Below, piece after piece: positions 13,739 through 20,727 of a stretch of DNA of 20,773 nt. Source of the DNA: Candidatus Caldatribacterium sp. (GTDB taxonomy: Bacteria > Atribacterota > Atribacteria > Atribacterales > Caldatribacteriaceae). The first letter of the stretch is position 1, and the number at the start of each line of letters is the position of its first letter. The DNA lies in contig JANXBI010000065.1 of NCBI GenBank assembly GCA_025060675.1, positions 1 through 20,773 on the forward strand, written 5' to 3'. The notes beneath the pieces were generated by a model, which was given only the letters and a program-made list of their open reading frames with translations, was not told where the DNA came from and made no database searches. The translations under genes were made by a program, and so were the position numbers.

Positions 13739-15157
13739 GTGGCAGAACCTTGTGCCATAGGTATCATTGGTATGGCTGTGATGGGACAAAACCTTGCTCT
13801 CAACATTGCACGAAAGGGCTTCAAAGTAGCGGTATTTAACCGGACCCCAGCAAAAACGAAAGAATTCTACGAAACGAGGGTTAAGAACGAGCCGATATAT
13901 CCCACCTATGATCTTTCTGAGTTTGTCAGAGCTCTTCAACGGCCTCGCAAAGTTCTCCTCATGGTGAAAGCTGGTAAAGCCGTAGACGAGTTCATACAAG
14001 CCCTGTTCCCCCTCCTTGAAGAGGGTGACCTTGTCATCGACGGAGGGAACTCGTTCTTCCAAGACACGGACAGAAGACTCAAAGAGGCCGAATCACGTGG
14101 TATCCTCTTCCTCGGTATGGGTATAAGCGGTGGTGAGCACGGAGCGCTCTATGGACCCTCTCTCATGCCTGGAGGGCATAGGAAGGGATACGAGCTTGTA
14201 CAGGATATCCTTGAAAAAACGGCGGCACAGGTTGCTGATGGACCTTGTTGCGCTTATCTTGGTCCTGGTTCATGTGGGCACTTCGTGAAGATGGTTCACA
14301 ATGGCATTGAATACGCTTTCATGGAAGCTATTGCCGAAATATACGATCTCCTGCGAAAGATTTTCGGACTTCAGGCTGAAGCAATTGCCGACGTATTCCA
14401 CAGATTCAACACCCTACCCTCTCTGAACTCCTACCTTGTGGAAATCACCGAGAAAGTCCTCCGTTACAAAGACCCAGAAACCGGGAAGCACCTTGTTGAT
14501 CTTATCCTTGATGCCGCGGAGCAAAAAGGAACGGGAAAATGGACTGCCCAGGTAGCTCTGGACCTTGGCATCCCCCTCTTTACCATCACTCACTCAGTTA
14601 TGACACGAAGCCTCTCGTCGTTCAAGAACGAACGCATGCAAATCGCTCAGCGCATCTTTTCCCCGGCAAGGACACGTTCTTGGTCATCAGACCTCTTCAC
14701 CCTCCTTGCTGACGCTCTCTACCTCACAGAACTCGTCGCTTTTTCCGAAGGCTTCCATCTTCTCGGAGAAGCAAGCCGAGCCTTTGACTACCAACTCAAT
14801 CTTCCCGAAGTTGCCCGCATATGGAAAGGTGGGTGTATTCTGAAAGCATCACTCCTTGAGCGAATCCAAAAAGCTCTATCTCTGTGCGATGCGCCTCTCC
14901 TTTTTGCTACAAGTGAGTTCCAAGAGGAGGTAGGGAATAAACTTTCCGCTTTGCGTAGTGTCTGTGCCTTGGGTTTTGAACATGGTGTACCCCTTCCTGC
15001 CCTTTCTTCCGCCCTTGCGTACCTCGATGCCTGGCGTTCCGTTTCTCTCCCAGCCAACCTTATCCAAGCGCAGCGCGACTACTTTGGAGCGCATACCTAT
15101 CGGCGTATTGACAAAGGGGGCGTGTTCCACACAGAATGGGAGGTGCAGCCTCGGTGA
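13739..15157 (+). CDS. gnd: 6-phosphogluconate dehydrogenase, decarboxylating
   Basis: A 472-residue oxidative pentose phosphate pathway enzyme converting 6-phosphogluconate and NAD(P)+ to ribulose 5-phosphate, CO2 and NAD(P)H in the cytosol. The N-terminal nucleotide motif reads GIIGMAVMGQNLALN. The catalytic segment GHFVKMVHNGIEY carries K184, H187 and N188. A KGTGKWT segment and the C-terminal tail GAHTYRRID, which contributes substrate-binding residues to the neighbouring subunit, are present. The tail usually reads TYER, so the Glu to Arg change is a small departure. The length is that of the standard long (E. coli-like) form. The start is GTG 13739 with GGGAGG 7 bases upstream. Its stop overlaps the GTG of the following LarA-type gene. 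No glucose-6-phosphate dehydrogenase gene is nearby. Confidence 0.97.
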   Translation: MAEPCAIGIIGMAVMGQNLALNIARKGFKVAVFNRTPAKTKEFYETRVKNEPIYPTYDLSEFVRALQRPRKVLLMVKAGKAVDEFIQALFPLLEEGDLVIDGGNSFFQDTDRRLKEAESRGILFLGMGISGGEHGALYGPSLMPGGHRKGYELVQDILEKTAAQVADGPCCAYLGPGSCGHFVKMVHNGIEYAFMEAIAEIYDLLRKIFGLQAEAIADVFHRFNTLPSLNSYLVEITEKVLRYKDPETGKHLVDLILDAAEQKGTGKWTAQVALDLGIPLFTITHSVMTRSLSSFKNERMQIAQRIFSPARTRSWSSDLFTLLADALYLTELVAFSEGFHLLGEASRAFDYQLNLPEVARIWKGGCILKASLLERIQKALSLCDAPLLFATSEFQEEVGNKLSALRSVCALGFEHGVPLPALSSALAYLDAWRSVSLPANLIQAQRDYFGAHTYRRIDKGGVFHTEWEVQPR

Positions 15158-16461
15158 TACTCTTTGGCAAGGGGGATACAGAGCGAACCTTTTCCTTCGA
15201 AGAAACACAGATATACTTCCGCGAAGCCCTAAGCCGACACAACTGGCGCAAGAAGAAAGTCCTTGGCATCATTCCGGATAATACCCGCACTGCTCCGGTG
15301 CGGATTTTCTTCGAAGCCGCGCTCTCGGTCATTAAGCCGGAAGCAAAACGTCTTGATTTCCTCATCGCCCTTGGAACACATCCGCCCATGACCGACGAAG
15401 AGCTCAAGGCCCACCTTGGTGTTACCTTTAGAGAAGCAAAGAACCAAGGCGTTACGGTGTACAACCATCTTTTCCAAAACCCTCAAGAACTCGTCCACGT
15501 GGGTACTATTCCACGGGAAGAAATGCAGATTATTTCTCGTGGTCTCATCGCCGAAGACGTACCAGTCACGGTAAATCGTCACATCCTCGAATATGACGAA
15601 CTCCTCATCATGGGACCGGTTTTCCCCCACGAAGTCGTAGGTTTTTCAGGAGGGTATAAGTACTTCTTTCCAGGTATCTCTGGCCCAGAATTGACTGACA
15701 AATTCCACTGGCTTGCCGCTCTTATCACCAACCCCAAGGTTATCGGCATCAAAGACACTCCCGTCCGAGAGGTGCTCGATAAAGCCGCAACATTTATCCC
15801 AAAACCATCTCTTGCTCTATGCCTCGTCATGAAGGGAAAAGAACCCTGTGGGATATTTTTCGGCGATCCCAAAGAATCCTGGTCAAAGGCCGCTGACCTA
15901 TCGGCACAGGTTAACATCATCTACGTTGACCAGCCCTTCCACACCGTTCTCTCCGTAGCCCCAGAGATGTACAACGAGCTTTGGGTTGGCGGGAAGTGTA
16001 TGTACAAGCTTGAGCCAGTCGTAGCTGACGGGGGAAAAATCATCATCTACGCTCCACATATTCGGGAAATTTCCAAAACCCATGGGAAATATCTCCTCGA
16101 GATTGGTTACCACACGAGGGATTTCTTCCTTGCTCAGTGGGAAAAGTACAAACACTACCCTTGGGGTGTTCTTGCTCATTCCACACACGTGAAAGGTATA
16201 GGAAAGTACGTGAACGGTAAAGAGTATCCCCGTATTGAGGTCATCCTTGCTACCGGAATTCCTGAAGACATCTGTAGGAAAGTTAATCTCGGGTACCTTG
16301 ATTTCCGTACCATTAACCTCAAGGAGTATATTCATCGAGAAGATGAAGGCATTCTCTTCGTCCCCCGAGCAGGAGAAACGCTCTACCGGCTTAAGGATGG
16401 CACTGTCCCGGACATTGACAAGCTCACCATACCCAACTCCTCTATTGAGAGGCCGATGTGA
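15154..16461 (+). CDS. LarA-type nickel-pincer lactate racemase homologue
   Basis: A 435-residue member of the LarA/DUF2088 family, which racemises or epimerises 2-hydroxyacids with a nickel pincer nucleotide. The phosphate/cofactor segment DNTR (42-45) and GTHPPMT with H76 are present. In Lactobacillus plantarum LarA, H174, K184 (the cofactor-bearing Lys) and H200 have spacings of 10 and 16. Here H159, K169 (in FSGGYKYFFPG) and H185 (in DKFHW) reproduce these exactly, so the active site looks intact. Substrate may be lactate or another 2-hydroxyacid. The larB, larC and larE cofactor genes are not in the window. GTG 15154 is preferred: it overlaps the gnd stop as GTGA and has GGGAGGTG upstream. 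ATG 15136 lies within gnd and lacks support. Confidence 0.9.
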   Translation: MILFGKGDTERTFSFEETQIYFREALSRHNWRKKKVLGIIPDNTRTAPVRIFFEAALSVIKPEAKRLDFLIALGTHPPMTDEELKAHLGVTFREAKNQGVTVYNHLFQNPQELVHVGTIPREEMQIISRGLIAEDVPVTVNRHILEYDELLIMGPVFPHEVVGFSGGYKYFFPGISGPELTDKFHWLAALITNPKVIGIKDTPVREVLDKAATFIPKPSLALCLVMKGKEPCGIFFGDPKESWSKAADLSAQVNIIYVDQPFHTVLSVAPEMYNELWVGGKCMYKLEPVVADGGKIIIYAPHIREISKTHGKYLLEIGYHTRDFFLAQWEKYKHYPWGVLAHSTHVKGIGKYVNGKEYPRIEVILATGIPEDICRKVNLGYLDFRTINLKEYIHREDEGILFVPRAGETLYRLKDGTVPDIDKLTIPNSSIERPM

Positions 16462-16661
16462 GACGGTTGCCTACTCTATTCTAGAGTACCGAGAGTTCAA
16501 AACTTTTCCTCTGGCAATGCCTTGTTCTGATTCCAAAAAGAACGATAGCTATCGCCTTCCCACCATGGCTTCCTAGGTGAACAATTTCCCTGGTGTGATT
16601 CCCATAATCAGCGAAAATGAGAACATGGGGCGGGAAACAGAACCACCATTCCTCTCGTAGT

Positions 16662-16687
16662 AGAAGGAAGAGTGTTATACTCCTTCT
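16662..16687 (+). promoter_or_regulatory. Extended -10 promoter framed by an inverted repeat
   Basis: TGTTATACT (16673-16681) is an extended -10 element upstream of the thiol-redox gene. It lies between AGAAGGA (16662-16668) and TCCTTCT (16681-16687), a 7-bp inverted repeat with a 12-base centre. A regulator binding this repeat would cover the -10. No -35 box is evident. The leader to the TTG start at 16718 would be about 30 bases with GAAAGGAGG in place. Confidence 0.5.
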
Positions 16688-16717
16688 GGGAATAAGCTCG
16701 AGAAAGGAGGCAAGAGT

Positions 16718-18349
16718 TTGAAAAAAATCGCCTTTACGATGTTTCTTGTGGTACTTTTTCCATCCTTCGCCTTAGCGTACGATGTACTCCTTTGGGGGAA
16801 AGGAGGAGAACTCCCTCCTTTAGAGGAGAACGTTGCGCTTCTTGGGGATCTCGGAGGACATGAGTTCCCTCCTGATACATGGGAACGTTTCCTTCCTTCT
16901 CCCGAAAGAACAGTCATCCTCCCTACATCGGAAGACCTTGAAAAGCGCAGAGAAGAGCTAAAAACCCTTGCGAACAAGGGTTATCCGGTCGTCGTCTCAG
17001 ATGCCTCTGGAACATACCTCCCCCTTTTCTCCTTCACCAGGAATTACCATACCATTACCTTTTTCAACTTTACCAGCACCTCTTCTTCCTCTCCTTTTGG
17101 AGAATACCTCAAGGAACTCGAGGAGACAAACCCCGACCTCATCGTTGTTATAGGAACGGAGCAAAATCGTGCTTTCCTTGAAAAGCAATTCAGTCCTTTT
17201 GCCCCTCGAATGCGTTTTATCACACGGGATACCCTTCCAAAAAACTTTACCGAAACGGTAACAGTTGAAGAAAAACCAGTCTTTCTCTTTTTCTATTCCT
17301 CCCGCTGTCCAGTATGCCGAGAACTAAAAGAGAAGGTGACTCCTCCCGTCTTTGAACGATACGCAGGCAAGATTAAAGTTGTGTACCTTGATTACACGTT
17401 CTCGAAAAACTATGAAAAGCTCGTCCTCCTTGAAGAACAATGGAAGGTACAGGAAAAAACTTCGGTGGAAATTTTCTCTGACGCTGGATATGTGGCCACC
17501 GAGGATCCAGAACGCATCAACGTACTCCTTGAACAACTCATCGAGAAAACGCTCCGAGCCCCTAAACCCACCCAGGCTCCCCGATCCCTTGGGGAAGCCA
17601 AGGAACTCATCTTCTCCCGATTTCGGGGGTTCACGCCCTGGGTAATTGCTGGCGCCGGGTTCCTTGACGGTCTCAACCCTTGCGCTTTCGCAACGATTGT
17701 CTTTATGGTGAACCTTCTTTTCGTTCTTGGACATTCTCGCCAAAGAATAGTGGAAATTGGGATTACATACACCGTAGCGGTATTTGTGACGTATCTCCTT
17801 CTTGGATTGGGGATCTTCGAGGTTTGGCAGACCCTCGGAGCATACCGCATCGTTTCTCGAATCGTATACGGCGCTATGGCCTTGCTCCTTCTTGTTTTTG
17901 CCACCCTGAGCGTGCGTGACGCCATTGCGTACTGGAGGGAACGGAAAGAAACAGGCATGACTCTTGGGTTACCAAAGGGGTTACGGGTGAAAATTAATCA
18001 GTACCTCAAGGAGAGCTTCTCTAAACGTAGACTCTTTGCTGCTGCCGTCGCGAGTGGATTCGCAGTATCTATCCTCGAAGCCGGCTGTACTGGTCAAGTA
18101 TACCTTCCCACTATCATGTACATTGCTAAGGAAGCTGCTGAATATCGTCTCAAAGCTTTTGGGTATCTCGCTTTCTACAACGCGTTTTTCATTATTCCCC
18201 TTGTTGCTGTTTTCCTAAGCGTGTTCTTTGGCAGCCAGTCCAAGGCGCTGGTGGAGTTTGGGAGAAAGAATATCCTCATCTCGAAAGTCGCCATATCAGC
18301 CCTTTTCGTCGTTTTGAGTATTCTCCTCATCGAGAGCGCCTTGGCATGA
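16718..18349 (+). CDS. Exported thiol-redox protein: unknown domain, thioredoxin-like CPVC domain, CcdA/DsbD-type membrane domain
   Basis: A 543-residue protein with a signal peptide (1-20, ending FALA before YDV), then an N-terminal domain I do not recognise (about 21-180; NPDLIVVIGTEQNR suggests an alpha/beta fold). Next comes a thioredoxin-like domain (about 185-280) with the redox pair C197-P-V-C200, and then a six-helix CcdA/DsbD-type domain with one Cys in each half, C322 (DGLNPCAFAT) and C457 (LEAGCTGQVY). Those two Cys carry electrons from cytosolic thioredoxin across the membrane. The tethered CPVC domain would receive them outside and reduce envelope proteins. The usual thioredoxin cis-Pro segment reads KTSVEIF, with Ser in place of Pro. 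The domain order differs from E. coli DsbD, whose thioredoxin domain is C-terminal. The TTG start has AAAGGAGG 7 bases upstream. Confidence 0.85.
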   Translation: MKKIAFTMFLVVLFPSFALAYDVLLWGKGGELPPLEENVALLGDLGGHEFPPDTWERFLPSPERTVILPTSEDLEKRREELKTLANKGYPVVVSDASGTYLPLFSFTRNYHTITFFNFTSTSSSSPFGEYLKELEETNPDLIVVIGTEQNRAFLEKQFSPFAPRMRFITRDTLPKNFTETVTVEEKPVFLFFYSSRCPVCRELKEKVTPPVFERYAGKIKVVYLDYTFSKNYEKLVLLEEQWKVQEKTSVEIFSDAGYVATEDPERINVLLEQLIEKTLRAPKPTQAPRSLGEAKELIFSRFRGFTPWVIAGAGFLDGLNPCAFATIVFMVNLLFVLGHSRQRIVEIGITYTVAVFVTYLLLGLGIFEVWQTLGAYRIVSRIVYGAMALLLLVFATLSVRDAIAYWRERKETGMTLGLPKGLRVKINQYLKESFSKRRLFAAAVASGFAVSILEAGCTGQVYLPTIMYIAKEAAEYRLKAFGYLAFYNAFFIIPLVAVFLSVFFGSQSKALVEFGRKNILISKVAISALFVVLSILLIESALA

Positions 18350-18362
18350 GGAAGAGAGAAAG

Positions 18363-18374
18363 TGGAATATTCCA
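18363..18374. other. Perfect 12-bp palindrome in the gap after the thiol-redox gene
   Basis: TGGAATATTCCA lies 14 bases after the stop codon, inside a larger imperfect repeat AAAGTG...CACTTT. It could form the 3' end hairpin of the upstream transcript or be a protein site. There is no T-run. The rest of the gap to 18592 shows only short imperfect repeats and no coding signal. Confidence 0.35.
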
Positions 18375-18592
18375 TTCACTTTGATGAGGCATCGTCCACT
18401 ACCAAAGAGCCTTTCGCTTTTTGTTCCTCACAAATTCGGGAAGTAAAGAATCTGCTATGCATGTATCCCAGCATTCTCTACCTAATCCGCTCTCATACCC
18501 CCCTCCCAGTCCATTGTGATGAACCAAGGTGTGTACACCCCCTTCCTGGATTAATATCAGGATGGACAACAGGAAAACCTGATTTACAACCT

Positions 18593-18639
18593 AAGCATCG
18601 CCCAAGAGGCGAGACAACCCCACCTCTTGGGCGATGCTT
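18593..18639. terminator. Long perfect hairpin between convergent genes, probable bidirectional transcript end
   Basis: AAGCATCGCCCAAGAGG (18593-18609) is exactly complementary to 18623-18639, making a 17-bp stem with a 13-base loop. It stands between the plus-strand thiol-redox gene and the minus-strand aldo/keto reductase gene, and its right arm includes two bases of the latter's TAA stop. Neither side has a clear T-run, so it may be a processing or stability hairpin or a factor-assisted end rather than a classical intrinsic terminator. Confidence 0.6.
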
Positions 18640-19612
18640 AAAGATTCTTGAGTTTTTCCTCCCTTTCGACCAGAAGTTGTTCAATCGTTTGTATGTCGTC
18701 TTCAGGCAAATCCCAGTCACCTGCCGGAACAATCTCTTCAATCTGCGAGGGACGGCGAATACCCACAATAGCTGAGGTAACTTCTCTTCGGCGTAAAACC
18801 CACGCCACCGCAACTTGAGCAGGGGTTTTCCCATGTTTTGCTCCGATTTCTCGCAGCCTCTCGGCAAGCTCCACATTGAGGCCAAGCTGCGGTTCTTGGA
18901 ACATCGGATCATTGCGGCGATGGTCATCGGGCGGGAGATTGGCAACCCACTCTTTGGTCACCTTTCCAGTAAGGAGGCCTTTCTGCATAGGGCTATATAC
19001 AATGACTCCTATGTTGTTCGCAGCACAATAGGGCAAGATCTCCTCCTCGATGTCTCGCCGAAGCATGCTATAGGGAGGCTGCAGCGAAGCAATGGGATGA
19101 ATGGAAGCGATTCGTTCCATCTGAGCTACACTGAAATTCGAAACTCCAATGTAGCGAACCTTACCCTCTTTGACGAGACGACTCATCTCCTCCCAAGCCT
19201 CTTCAATATCCTCATCGGGAACTGGCCAGTGAATCTGATAAAGGTCAATAACATCAACCTTGAGGCGACGGAGGCTCGCTTCGACTTCTTTACGAATACT
19301 CTCCCTCTTAAGGCAATTTGTAATGTTCCCGTTCTCATCCCACACAAGCCCACACTTTGTAGCAATAATCGGACGCCTCGAAAGCCCCCGAATCGCCCGT
19401 CCAACGACCTCCTCAGAGTGTCCAAGACCGTACACTGCTGCGGTGTCAATCCAGTTCACCCCAAGGTCCACCGCCCGACGAATAGCCTCGACAGATTCCC
19501 GATCGTCCTGAGGACCCCAGCTGTATCGCCAACCGCCACCGCCTAAAGCCCAGGAGCCAAATCCAATGACCGAAAGCTCAAGATCTGTCCAGCCAAGCTT
19601 CCTGTAGCGCAT
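18638..19612 (-). CDS. Aldo/keto reductase, AKR11-like
   Basis: A 324-residue NADPH-dependent oxidoreductase of the YhdN/IolS-like group. The catalytic tetrad is complete: D56 and Y61 (WIDTAAVYGLG), K86 (IATKCG) and H128 (LYQIHWP). The cofactor segment near the C-terminus reads AIVGIRRPSQIEE, typical of the AKR11 type. It is only distantly similar to the other aldo/keto reductase at 10477 and differs in its active-site loops, so the two are not a recent duplicate. Substrate unknown: aldehydes, keto-sugars or inositol-related compounds are known for the group. ATG 19612 (MRYRKLGWTDLELS, the normal N-terminus) has AAGGGGG about 8 bases upstream. It is transcribed singly, ends in the long hairpin, and diverges from the methyltransferase gene. 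Confidence 0.95.
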   Translation of the reverse strand: MRYRKLGWTDLELSVIGFGSWALGGGGWRYSWGPQDDRESVEAIRRAVDLGVNWIDTAAVYGLGHSEEVVGRAIRGLSRRPIIATKCGLVWDENGNITNCLKRESIRKEVEASLRRLKVDVIDLYQIHWPVPDEDIEEAWEEMSRLVKEGKVRYIGVSNFSVAQMERIASIHPIASLQPPYSMLRRDIEEEILPYCAANNIGVIVYSPMQKGLLTGKVTKEWVANLPPDDHRRNDPMFQEPQLGLNVELAERLREIGAKHGKTPAQVAVAWVLRRREVTSAIVGIRRPSQIEEIVPAGDWDLPEDDIQTIEQLLVEREEKLKNL

Positions 19613-19643
19613 ACCTTCGCCCCCTTGAAGGAAGTTGAAAACT

Positions 19644-19651
19644 ATTATACT
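19644..19651. promoter_or_regulatory. Overlapping divergent -10 boxes for the aldo/keto reductase and methyltransferase genes
   Basis: The 8 bases ATTATACT contain a minus-strand TATAAT (19644-19649) facing the aldo/keto reductase and a plus-strand TATACT (19646-19651) facing the methyltransferase. The gap between the two genes is only 50 bases. The plus-strand start would lie about 3-6 bases before the ATG at 19663, giving a near-leaderless mRNA. No good -35 exists for either direction. Confidence 0.5.
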
Positions 19652-19662
19652 CTATTCCCAAG

Positions 19663-20328
19663 ATGGGAAAAGATGCAAAGGGAAAGGGACTGGGAGGTTG
19701 GAAAAAGCGCCTCCTTTCGCACCTTGCGAATCTCTTGTGGCGAGTGTTTCTTCCCTTTCTCCCTTGGTTTTTCAACGAGGCCCATTTTGAAGGACTGTAC
19801 CGTAGAAAGGAAGATCCTTGGAATTACACACAAAGCCCATACGAGCGAGAGAAGTACGAAAAGACACTTCAAGCTATTCCTGATAACGTGTGCTCTATAC
19901 TTGAGATAGGCACAAGCGAGGGCGTCTTCACCGAGCTCCTCCTTAAGAAAGGTAAATGTGTCTTCGGTGTGGATATCTCCCAGACCGCCCTTGAACGAGC
20001 TCAAAAGCGGCTTGCAAAATATGGCGACAGGGTGACCCTCAAGAAAATGGATATCACTCGAGATGAGCCTGAAGGCGTGTTTGACCTTATTCTTGCCTCT
20101 GAGGTCCTTTACTACCTTGGCGGAAAAACTGTTCTCCTTGCCCTGGAGGACAAATTTTTCCGGCACTTACGAGATGGAGGGTACCTCCTCCTCGTGCACT
20201 TCTACCCCTCGGGAAAGCTTATCCACGATCTCTTCCTCGAGCGAAGAAGATTCACTAAGGTCTTCGAAGAGGTTGTATACCATCCGGAACGAGATTACCT
20301 CATCACCCTCCTCCGGAGAAGTCCTTGA
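19663..20328 (+). CDS. NodS-like SAM-dependent methyltransferase
   Basis: A 221-residue class I methyltransferase. After a basic, partly hydrophobic N-terminus (residues 1-37, possibly membrane-associating) come DPWNY (51-55) and SPYEREKY (58-65), hallmarks of the NodS-like family. SAM-binding motif I follows as ILEIGTSEGVFTELL (79-93), then the ribose-contacting acid D104 (FGVDIS) and motif IV-like FDLILASEVLYY. NodS itself N-methylates a chitooligosaccharide. Relatives are often found in polysaccharide or natural-product clusters, but no such cluster is visible here, so the acceptor is unknown. There is no ribosome binding site before ATG 19663, which fits a near-leaderless mRNA from the overlapping promoter. 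Its stop codon lies within the -35 box of the tRNA-Pro promoter. Confidence 0.88.
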   Translation: MGKDAKGKGLGGWKKRLLSHLANLLWRVFLPFLPWFFNEAHFEGLYRRKEDPWNYTQSPYEREKYEKTLQAIPDNVCSILEIGTSEGVFTELLLKKGKCVFGVDISQTALERAQKRLAKYGDRVTLKKMDITRDEPEGVFDLILASEVLYYLGGKTVLLALEDKFFRHLRDGGYLLLVHFYPSGKLIHDLFLERRRFTKVFEEVVYHPERDYLITLLRRSP

Positions 20329-20354
20329 AAAAGAAAGAGAAGCTCTGTTATAAT
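20325..20354 (+). promoter_or_regulatory. Strong promoter of tRNA-Pro
   Basis: TTGAAA (20325-20330), an 18-bp spacer and TATAAT (20349-20354), with an upstream TG making an extended -10 (TGTTATAAT). Transcription should start near 20361, a few bases before the mature tRNA. The -35 overlaps the stop codon of the methyltransferase gene. Confidence 0.75.
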
Positions 20355-20363
20355 CCTCTTCGT

Positions 20364-20441
20364 CGGGGCGTGGCGCAGCCTGGCAAGCGCACCTGCCTTG
20401 GGAGCAGGGGGTCGGCCGTTCAAGTCGGCTCGCCCCGACCA
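20364..20441 (+). tRNA. tRNA-Pro (TGG anticodon)
   Basis: A full cloverleaf can be drawn. The acceptor stem is CGGGGCG with CGCCCCG, and the anticodon arm CTGCC-TTGGGAG-style gives a loop C-T-TGG-G-A, reading proline codons. The T arm contains GTTCAAG, and the CCA end is encoded (20439-20441). The acceptor helix could extend two more pairs outward (GT/AC). Confidence 0.95.
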
Positions 20442-20456
20442 GTTTGTTTCAAAACT

Positions 20457-20633
20457 TTGAACGTCTATCTTCCGCCCACCAATAGAATAGTACAAAAGTG
20501 GTACCGCGCGTTTTCCCTTCACAAGTGGTTCTCTACCCTTTGTCACCTTAAGACTGAGGAAGTAGAGGCAATCAGAGAGAATTTTAAGCTTCTCGCAGGT
20601 GGAAGCACGCAAGAAGGGACAATGGAGGAATAA
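20457..20633 (+). CDS. Possible small protein or gene remnant of 58 residues
   Basis: An open frame from TTG 20457 to TAA 20633 has codon use like the neighbouring genes and an amphipathic, charged C-terminal half (KTEEVEAIRENFKLL). It has no ribosome binding site or convincing promoter, and the frame continues open upstream through the tRNA-Pro gene, so the N-terminus cannot be fixed. I do not recognise it. It may be a genuine small protein, the tail of a decayed gene, or chance. Confidence 0.25.
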   Translation: MNVYLPPTNRIVQKWYRAFSLHKWFSTLCHLKTEEVEAIRENFKLLAGGSTQEGTMEE

Positions 20634-20639
20634 AAACAC

Positions 20640-20715
20640 TGGTGGAGATGACGGGACTCGAACCCGTGACCTCCTCGTTGCGAACGAGGCGCTCTCCCAA
20701 CTGAGCTACATCCCC
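20640..20715 (-). tRNA. tRNA-Ala (CGC anticodon)
   Basis: On the minus strand the acceptor stem GGGGATG pairs with CATCTCC, including the G3:U70 wobble that identifies alanine tRNAs. The D arm is GCTCAGTTGGGAGAGC, the anticodon arm CCTCG-TTCGCAA-CGAGG (anticodon CGC), and the T arm has GTTCGAG. CCA is encoded at 20640-20642. Confidence 0.95.
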
Positions 20716-20727
20716 ATACAGAACAAA

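Noticed and set aside
16472..16488. Small inverted repeat TACTCT...AGAGTA after the LarA-type gene as a terminator
   Set aside because: A 6-bp A/T-rich stem with no T-run is too weak to call; the rest of this 256-base gap shows no other clear signal before the promoter.
20325..20456. N-terminal part of the plus-strand frame beginning MKKKEK
   Set aside because: It covers the tRNA-Pro promoter and the whole tRNA gene. Only the part after the tRNA is kept as a doubtful small frame.
20295..20639. 114-residue minus-strand open frame containing RADLNGRPPAP
   Set aside because: This is the well-known false protein produced by translating a tRNA gene; it runs antisense through tRNA-Pro.
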